Source of the DNA: an uncultured Clostridia bacterium
GTDB taxonomy: Bacteria; Bacillota; Clostridia; Oscillospirales; Acutalibacteraceae
Length of the DNA stretch: 46,995 nucleotides
Reading direction: 5' to 3'
Assembly (NCBI GenBank): GCA_944380775.1
Contig: CALWIP010000033.1
Coordinates: forward strand, 1-46,995
The translations under genes were made by a program, and so were the position numbers. The stretch's first letter is position 1. Each line of letters opens with the position of its first letter. The notes beneath the pieces were generated by a model. It ran no database searches. It worked only from the letters and a program-made list of their open reading frames with translations, and was not told the origin of the DNA. Positions 41,635 to 46,995 of this stretch are shown piece after piece.

Positions 41635-42555
41635 GTGTCGTTTTCATCGCAAGCTAAATTGGAACTGTGCGCCCGCGAAGAGGGACCCGCCTGCCGCCGG
41701 GCGGAATGTTACGGGATTTTCCTGTTTGCGCGCAGCTTTTCCGCCTCTTCCGTGGTGCTCATCACAGAAAACGGCGCAGCCGCGCGGTTGGCCGCCCAAC
41801 TTGCCGCAGAAACAGCCGGCTGTGTTGCGGAGGTTTCATCCTCCGTGTGCCGCCGCCGGGAGGGGGCGGTCTACGCCGTCTCCGTCGAGGGGGAGGACGG
41901 CTGCGCGCGGCTGCTGCACGCTTTCGGCCATAGCGGCCGCGAGGTAAGCCTGCGCATCCGCCCGGAAAACCTGGCGGGGGACGCATGCCGCGCCGCGTTC
42001 CTGCGGGGTGCGTTTCTGGCGTGCGGCACGGCGACGGACCCGCGCAAGGACTACCACCTGGAATTCCTCGTGCCGTACCGGAATCTTGCGCAGGACCTGA
42101 TGCGGGAGCTCTCCGCGCCGGGAATGCTGCAACCCGCGTTGGTCATGCGCAAGGGCTCTTACGTGGTCTATCTCAAGGAGAGCGAGCAGATTGCAGACCT
42201 GTTCACCTATTTGGGAGCGCCGAACGCGGCGATGGAATTGATGCAGGTCAAAATGGTGAAGGAATTGCGCAATAACGTCAACCGCAAGCGGAATTTTGAG
42301 ACGGCGAACCTCGACAAGACCGCCTCCGCCGCCGCGCGGCAGATCCTCGCCATCCGCAGGATTGCGGAGAGCTGCGGCTTGGACGCGCTGCCGGACGACC
42401 TGCGGGAGCTGGCGCGCCTGCGCATGGAAAACCCGGAGCTCTCGCTGCGCGAACTGGGGGAACGGCTCTCGCGGCCGATCAGCCGGTCCGGGGTCAACCA
42501 CCGCCTAGAGCGGCTGATCGAATGGGCTAGGCACGAAACGGGAGAGGGGGTCTGA
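41635..42555 (+). CDS. whiA: DNA-binding protein WhiA
   Basis: In Firmicutes WhiA influences cell division and chromosome segregation, and in actinobacteria sporulation. The 306-residue protein has an N-terminal LAGLIDADG-homing-endonuclease-like domain (AFLRGAFLACGTATDPRKDYHLEF) and a C-terminal helix-turn-helix (LSLRELGERLSRPISRSGVNHRLERL). The middle NRKRNFETANLDKTASAAARQ is characteristic. The GTG at 41635 follows AAAGGGG. The gene is part of the hprK operon, one base before dnaE. Confidence 0.95.
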   Translation: MSFSSQAKLELCAREEGPACRRAECYGIFLFARSFSASSVVLITENGAAARLAAQLAAETAGCVAEVSSSVCRRREGAVYAVSVEGEDGCARLLHAFGHSGREVSLRIRPENLAGDACRAAFLRGAFLACGTATDPRKDYHLEFLVPYRNLAQDLMRELSAPGMLQPALVMRKGSYVVYLKESEQIADLFTYLGAPNAAMELMQVKMVKELRNNVNRKRNFETANLDKTASAAARQILAIRRIAESCGLDALPDDLRELARLRMENPELSLRELGERLSRPISRSGVNHRLERLIEWARHETGEGV

Positions 42556-42556
42556 G

Positions 42557-45500
42557 ATGTTCGTCCATTTGCATGTGCACACAGAATACAGCCTGCTGGA
42601 CGGCGCCTGCCGCATCGAGCGGCTGCTCGATACCGCGCAAAAGATGGGCCACACTGCCGCCGCCATCACGGACCACGGCGTGATGTACGGCGCCGTGGAT
42701 TTCTACCGAGCGGCGAAAAAACGCGGCATCCGGCCCATCATCGGGTGCGAAGTGTATGTGGCGAGCCGCACGCGCTTTGACCGCGTCCACGGCCTGGACT
42801 CGGAACACCGGCACCTGGTGTTGCTCTGCGAGAACAACAAAGGCTACCAGAATCTGGCGGCGCTGGTCTCCCAAGCGTGGGTGGAGGGCTTTTACGGCAA
42901 GCCGCGGGTCGATTTCGAGCTGCTCGAGCGCTACCACGAGGGTTTGATCGCACTTTCCGCCTGCCTTGCGGGGGAGATCCCGCGCGACCTCGCGGCCGGG
43001 GACTATGCGGCGGCAAAGGCGGCAGCGCTGCGCTACGAGTCTATTTTTGGAAAAGGAAATTTTTACCTGGAGCTGCAGGACCATGGCCTGCGCGAGCAGG
43101 CGCGGGTGAATCCGCAGATCATCGCGCTCTCGCGGGAGACGGGCATCCCGCTCGTGGCTACGAACGATTGCCATTATATCAGCCCGGAGGATACGCAGAT
43201 GCACAAGGTGCTGTTGTGCATCCAGACCAACCACACGCTCGAGGATGAGAACCCGTTCGAATTCGGCTCGGATCAATTCTACTATAAGAGCGAGGAAGAG
43301 ATGCGCGCGCTCTTCCCGGAAGTGCCGGAGGCGTGCGACAATACGGCCGCCATTGCGGCGCGCTGCGACGTGACGTTTGAATTTGGCCACACCAAGCTGC
43401 CGCGCTTTGACACGCCCACCGGGGAGGAAAACACCGCCTATTTCCGCCGCCTCTGCGGCGAGGGCCTGCGCGCCCGCTACGGCGAGACGCCGCCGGAAGA
43501 GGCGCGGGAACGCCTGGCGTATGAGCTGGAGACCATTGAGAAGATGGGCTACGTCAATTATTACCTCATCGTCTCCGACTTTGTCCGCTACGCGAAATCC
43601 GTGGGCATCCCGGTCGGGCCGGGGCGCGGCTCCGGCGCAGGCAGCCTGGCGGCGTACTGCATCGGCATTACCGGCATCGACCCGCTCCGCTACGACCTGC
43701 TCTTTGAGCGCTTTCTTAACCCGGAGCGCGTGAGCATGCCTGATTTTGACATTGATTTCAGCGACGAGCGCCGCCAGGAGATGATCGATTACGTCGTGCG
43801 CAAATACGGCGCGGACCATGTCGCGCAAATTGTCACATTCGGCACGATGGCGGCGCGCGGGTCCCTCCGGGACGTGGGCCGGGCGATGGCGATGCCTTAT
43901 GCGGCGGTGGACACCATTGCGAAAATGGTGCCGATGGAACTGAACATGACGCTGGACCGCGCGCTCTCGGTCTCGCGGGAATTCCGCGAGCGCTATGACA
44001 CGGACCCGCAGGTGCGCGCGCTGGTGGACATGGCGCGCAAGATTGAGGGCATGCCGCGCAACACGTCGACCCACGCGGCCGGCGTGGTCATTACAGACCA
44101 GCCGGTGAGCTCTTATGTGCCGCTAGCGAAAAACGGGGACGCCGTCGTGACGCAGTACACGATGACGACGCTCGAGGAACTCGGCCTTTTGAAGATGGAT
44201 TTCCTCGGCCTGCGCAACCTCTCCGTCATCGACGACGCGTGCCGGGCGGTCCGGAAAGAAAAACCGGATTTTTCCATCGAGGGCATTCCCTACGGAGACC
44301 AAAAGGTCTTTGCCATGCTCGCCTCCGGCGCGACGGAGGGCGTGTTCCAGTTTGAATCGGCGGGGATGCGCAACGTCATCATGCAGCTCGGCCCGGAGAG
44401 CATTGAAGACCTCATCGCCGTCATCTCGCTCTACCGCCCCGGGCCGATGGAATCCATCCCGCGCTACATCGAGAACCGCCACCACCCGGAAAAGGTCTCC
44501 TACCGGCACCCGCTGCTTGCCGGGATCCTGGACGTTACCTACGGCTGCATCGTCTACCAAGAGCAGGTCATGCAGATTTTCCGCACGCTTGCCGGGTATT
44601 CGCTCGGCCGCGCCGACATCGTGCGGCGCGCAATGTCCAAGAAAAAGGCGGATGTAATGGAAAAGGAGCGGCAGATCTTCATCTACGGCCTGACGCGGGA
44701 GGACGGGACCGTCGAGGTGGAGGGCTGCGTGCGGCGCGGCGTACCGCAGGAGACGGCAGAGGCGGTTTTCGGCGAGATGGAGAGCTTTGCTTCCTACGCG
44801 TTCAATAAATCCCACGCGGCGGCGTACGCGACCGTCGCCTACCAGACCGCCTGGCTCAAATGCCATTACCCGCGCGAATATATGGCCGCGCTGCTCACCA
44901 GCGTGCTCGACAACGCGGAAAAGGTCGCCGGATATATCGCCGAGTGCCAGCGCCTGGGCATCCGCGTGCTGCCGCCGCACGTCAACGAGAGCGGCAGCGG
45001 CTTCACTGTGGCCGGCAAAGACATCCGGTTTGGGCTGCTGGCCATCAAAAACCTCGGCAGCGGCCTGATCCAGAAGCTGTTGGATGAGCGCGGGGCGAAG
45101 GGCCGGTTTACCAGCTTCCCCAATTTCTGCAAGCGCATGTACGGCAGCGAGATGAACCGCCGCGCCTTAGAGAGCCTGGTGAAAAGCGGCGCGCTGGACG
45201 GCCTGGGGAACAACCGCCGGGAGATGCTCAGCGGCATGGGGAGCCTGCTCGACGCCCTCGACAACGACCGCCGGAAAAATGTGGCGGGCCAGCTCGGCTT
45301 TTTCGACCTGGCAGGCGCCGCGCAGGAGCCGGAGATGCAGCTGCCGCGCTTGGAAGAATATCCGCCGCAGGAACAGCTCGCTATGGAAAAAGAGGTCACG
45401 GGGATGTACCTTTCCGGCCACCCGATGAAAGCGTATCTCCCGCTCTACGAGAGCGGCGCGGTTGCCAAGACCGGCGAGATTTTGGAGGACAGCCGGGAGA

Positions 45501-46057
45501 TGGGCGGGCGCTACCCGGACGGCGCTACTGTGTGGCTGTTGGGCGTGTTCAGCGCGGTAAAAACCAAAGTGACGAAAAGCGGCTCGGTCATGGCGTTTGC
45601 AACGCTGGAAGACCCGTTTGGTTCGCTGGAGCTGCTGGTCTTCCCGCAGGTACTCGCGCAGTACACGGGCTGGATTGCCGAAGGCAGGGCCGTCAAGGTG
45701 CGCGGACACCTCAGCCTGACGGAGGAAAAGGACGCGAAGGTCATCTGCGAAGAGGTCCTCCCGCCGGAGAGCGCAGAAACGGGGAGGGAGGACGCCCCGC
45801 CGGGAAAGAAAACGGCAAAAAAATCTTCGCGGCCGGGCCTTTACCTCAAACTGCCCGGCAAGGACAGCCCCGCCGCGCAAAAGGCCCTGCGGTATACCGC
45901 CGTGTTTGACGGCGCCACGCCGCTCTACCTCTTTTTCTGCGATACCGGCAAGCTGGTTCGCGCGCCGTCGAGCCTCTGGGTATCGCCGAACCATGTGCTT
46001 GAAAAGGCCCTGCGGGACCTGCTCGGGGAGCAAAACGTGGCGCTTGTTGACGGATGA
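42557..46057 (+). CDS. dnaE: DNA polymerase III subunit alpha (DnaE)
   Basis: This replicative DNA polymerase of the C family has 1166 residues. An N-terminal PHP domain carries HLHVHTEYSLLDG and ITDHGVMYG. The polymerase core has GPGRGSGAGSLAAYC, the catalytic aspartates D398 and D400 in MPDFDIDFSDE, and RGSLRDVGRAM; the fingers carry NTSTHAAGVVI. The tandem helix-hairpin-helix region follows around 780-860, and an OB-fold (GVFSAVKTKVTKSGSVMAFATLED) lies near 995. A short C-terminal domain ends the protein. It lacks the PolC-type proofreading exonuclease. The ATG at 42557 starts right after the whiA stop. pfkA follows, as in many clostridia. Confidence 0.98.
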   Translation: MFVHLHVHTEYSLLDGACRIERLLDTAQKMGHTAAAITDHGVMYGAVDFYRAAKKRGIRPIIGCEVYVASRTRFDRVHGLDSEHRHLVLLCENNKGYQNLAALVSQAWVEGFYGKPRVDFELLERYHEGLIALSACLAGEIPRDLAAGDYAAAKAAALRYESIFGKGNFYLELQDHGLREQARVNPQIIALSRETGIPLVATNDCHYISPEDTQMHKVLLCIQTNHTLEDENPFEFGSDQFYYKSEEEMRALFPEVPEACDNTAAIAARCDVTFEFGHTKLPRFDTPTGEENTAYFRRLCGEGLRARYGETPPEEARERLAYELETIEKMGYVNYYLIVSDFVRYAKSVGIPVGPGRGSGAGSLAAYCIGITGIDPLRYDLLFERFLNPERVSMPDFDIDFSDERRQEMIDYVVRKYGADHVAQIVTFGTMAARGSLRDVGRAMAMPYAAVDTIAKMVPMELNMTLDRALSVSREFRERYDTDPQVRALVDMARKIEGMPRNTSTHAAGVVITDQPVSSYVPLAKNGDAVVTQYTMTTLEELGLLKMDFLGLRNLSVIDDACRAVRKEKPDFSIEGIPYGDQKVFAMLASGATEGVFQFESAGMRNVIMQLGPESIEDLIAVISLYRPGPMESIPRYIENRHHPEKVSYRHPLLAGILDVTYGCIVYQEQVMQIFRTLAGYSLGRADIVRRAMSKKKADVMEKERQIFIYGLTREDGTVEVEGCVRRGVPQETAEAVFGEMESFASYAFNKSHAAAYATVAYQTAWLKCHYPREYMAALLTSVLDNAEKVAGYIAECQRLGIRVLPPHVNESGSGFTVAGKDIRFGLLAIKNLGSGLIQKLLDERGAKGRFTSFPNFCKRMYGSEMNRRALESLVKSGALDGLGNNRREMLSGMGSLLDALDNDRRKNVAGQLGFFDLAGAAQEPEMQLPRLEEYPPQEQLAMEKEVTGMYLSGHPMKAYLPLYESGAVAKTGEILEDSREMGGRYPDGATVWLLGVFSAVKTKVTKSGSVMAFATLEDPFGSLELLVFPQVLAQYTGWIAEGRAVKVRGHLSLTEEKDAKVICEEVLPPESAETGREDAPPGKKTAKKSSRPGLYLKLPGKDSPAAQKALRYTAVFDGATPLYLFFCDTGKLVRAPSSLWVSPNHVLEKALRDLLGEQNVALVDG

Positions 46058-46114
46058 TGGGGCTGCGGAGAGAGAAAAATCCATAGAGCTGCTCAAATTA
46101 TCCATACCAAGCGG

Positions 46115-46143
46115 TTGATTATTTTCTAACGATTCCGTATAAT
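46115..46143 (+). promoter_or_regulatory. Promoter of pfkA
   Basis: -35 TTGATT (46115-46120), 17-bp spacer, consensus -10 TATAAT (46138-46143). Confidence 0.75.
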
Positions 46144-46151
46144 GAAAGAAA

Positions 46152-46226
46152 ATGGAACAAAAATCGATTACAGGCGCGGGGAGTACCGCGCCGGCTGGAA
46201 CCATGAATAGGGGGAAATCAGAATGA
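46152..46226 (+). CDS. Possible 24-codon leader ORF coupled to pfkA
   Basis: A short frame starts with ATG at 46152, almost at the predicted transcription start (about 46150), and ends with TGA at 46224-46226. That stop overlaps the ATG of pfkA in an ATGA arrangement. It would encode MEQKSITGAGSTAPAG and eight more residues, and has no Shine-Dalgarno, so it would be nearly leaderless. A GGCGCGG/CCGCGCC hairpin (about 46174-46193) lies inside it. It may be a leader peptide or chance. Confidence 0.3.
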   Translation: MEQKSITGAGSTAPAGTMNRGKSE

Positions 46227-46995
46227 GTGTCAAAACCATAGCTGTGTTGACGAGCGGCGGCGACGCGCCCGGCATGAACGCAGCGGTCCGCGCAGTGGCG
46301 AGAACGGCCCTGCAGAGCGGGATGCGAGTCTTCGGCGTGCGCCGGGGCTACAACGGCCTGCTGAACGGCGACGTCATCGACATGAATCTGCGCAGCGTTT
46401 CCGACATCATCCACCATGGCGGCACAATGCTGTACACGGCGCGCAGCCCGGAATTCAACACGCCGGCTGGCGTACAGAAGGCGGCGGCGGTTTGCCATGA
46501 GCTTGGCATCGACGGCGTGGTCGTCATTGGCGGCGACGGCTCGTTCCGCGGCGCGCGCGACCTGACCAATGCCGGCGTCAACTGCATCGGCGTGCCGGGC
46601 ACCATCGATAACGACATCGCGTGCAGCGAATACACCATCGGCTACGACACGGCCATGAACACCGCGATGGAAATGGTGGACCGCCTGCGCGACACCACCG
46701 AATCGCACGACCGCTGCAGCGTGGTAGAGGTCATGGGCCGCCGCTGCGGCGACCTGGCGCTGAACACGGGCATTGCGGTCGGCGCGACGACCATCCTGGT
46801 GCCGGAAGTCCCGTTTGATTTTGAAGAGGACGTCATCGGCAGGATGCTCTTCACCCAGCGGACCGGGAAAAAGCACTTCATCATCATCGTTGCGGAGGGC
46901 GTCGGCGGCGTTACGGAGATTTCCAAGCGCATCCAGGAATCCACCGGCATCGAGTCGCGCGCGACGATCCTCGGCCACGTGCAGCGCGGCGGTTC
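46223..46995 (+). CDS. pfkA: ATP-dependent 6-phosphofructokinase (3' end outside the window)
   Basis: This glycolytic enzyme phosphorylates fructose 6-phosphate. About 257 residues are visible of the roughly 320 expected; the window ends inside the gene at GHVQRGG. The N-terminal VLTSGGDAPGMNA, the nucleotide loop GGDGS (103-107), the catalytic aspartate D129 in PGTIDNDI, and VEVMGRRCGDLA are intact. The glycine in GGDGS, not GGDD, indicates ATP as donor instead of pyrophosphate. The ATG at 46223 follows AGGGGGA at about seven bases. It has its own promoter, separate from dnaE. Confidence 0.96.
   Translation, partial: MSVKTIAVLTSGGDAPGMNAAVRAVARTALQSGMRVFGVRRGYNGLLNGDVIDMNLRSVSDIIHHGGTMLYTARSPEFNTPAGVQKAAAVCHELGIDGVVVIGGDGSFRGARDLTNAGVNCIGVPGTIDNDIACSEYTIGYDTAMNTAMEMVDRLRDTTESHDRCSVVEVMGRRCGDLALNTGIAVGATTILVPEVPFDFEEDVIGRMLFTQRTGKKHFIIIVAEGVGGVTEISKRIQESTGIESRATILGHVQRGG

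Noticed and set aside
45167..46978. Long antisense open frame of about 600 codons opposite dnaE and pfkA
   Set aside because: It lies opposite clearly coding genes; high GC with few stop triplets creates such frames, and no homology or ribosome binding site supports it. Similar frames oppose uraA, fabF, accC and whiA.
1..46995. Prophage, insertion sequence or toxin-antitoxin locus
   Set aside because: No transposase, integrase, phage structural or toxin-antitoxin protein was recognised; the lone XRE gene pairs with a SLOG-like protein, not a toxin.
46223..46995. Pyrophosphate-dependent phosphofructokinase
   Set aside because: The loop reads GGDGS with the glycine of ATP-dependent enzymes, not the aspartate of the PPi form.

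Overview
The window is about 47 kb of GC-rich chromosome from a low-branching Gram-positive anaerobe, most likely a clostridial member of the Oscillospirales/Ruminococcaceae. This is inferred from gene content (HPr kinase, WhiA, RapZ, a high-molecular-weight rubredoxin, heteromeric acetyl-CoA carboxylase inside a fab cluster, ECF-type vitamin uptake), from strong AGGAGG ribosome binding sites with many GTG/TTG starts, and from TTGNNN-17-TATAAT promoters. No species can be named from the sequence alone.

Left edge (1-900): a clearly more AT-rich stretch with a type I restriction specificity (HsdS) fragment, three abutting 19-bp repeats, two hairpins, and then a chromosomal tRNA-Ala(CGC) with its own promoter and terminator. 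It looks like the edge of an acquired island next to a tRNA gene.

975-13058 is housekeeping sequence: nth (reverse), a TraX-family membrane protein, glyA behind a structured leader, rarA, an Hrb-type flavin reductase-rubredoxin, uraA, rodA (reverse), then the forward run fhs-tsaE-tsaB-rpiB-upp, which joins one-carbon metabolism, tRNA t6A synthesis, pentose phosphate metabolism and uracil salvage. 13148-16980 holds a DUF4380-like protein and tmcAL (reverse), divergent from ackA across overlapping promoters, followed by a small DUF378 membrane protein.

17170-25912 is a reverse-strand fatty-acid synthesis operon in the order fabH, fabD, fabG, fabF, accB, fabZ, accC, accD, accA, degV. It contains no acyl carrier protein and no enoyl-ACP reductase, a terminator-like hairpin sits between fabH and fabD, and the last gene encodes a DegV/FakB-type fatty-acid binding protein. 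26209-29522 carries adenine deaminase, then an ECF substrate-binding component and type III pantothenate kinase, which probably act together in coenzyme A supply.

29523-36638 is the least explained part: a promoter-driven non-coding segment with a 17-bp UUCG-capped hairpin, a secreted transglutaminase-like protein, an XRE regulator divergent from a SLOG-like protein across a palindromic operator, and a three-gene exporter-like operon (ABC ATPase, large secreted beta-sandwich protein with a membrane anchor, MacB/FtsX permease). From 36669 onward come a reverse-strand glycosyltransferase and then the conserved clostridial run hprK-PHP phosphatase-murB-rapZ-whiA-dnaE-pfkA. yvcK is absent from its usual place and pfkA is cut by the window end.

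The best candidates for something undescribed are the ABC/beta-sandwich/FtsX operon, the XRE-SLOG pair with its operator, the hairpin RNA locus, and the 19-bp repeat array beside the HsdS fragment. All are inferences from raw sequence.
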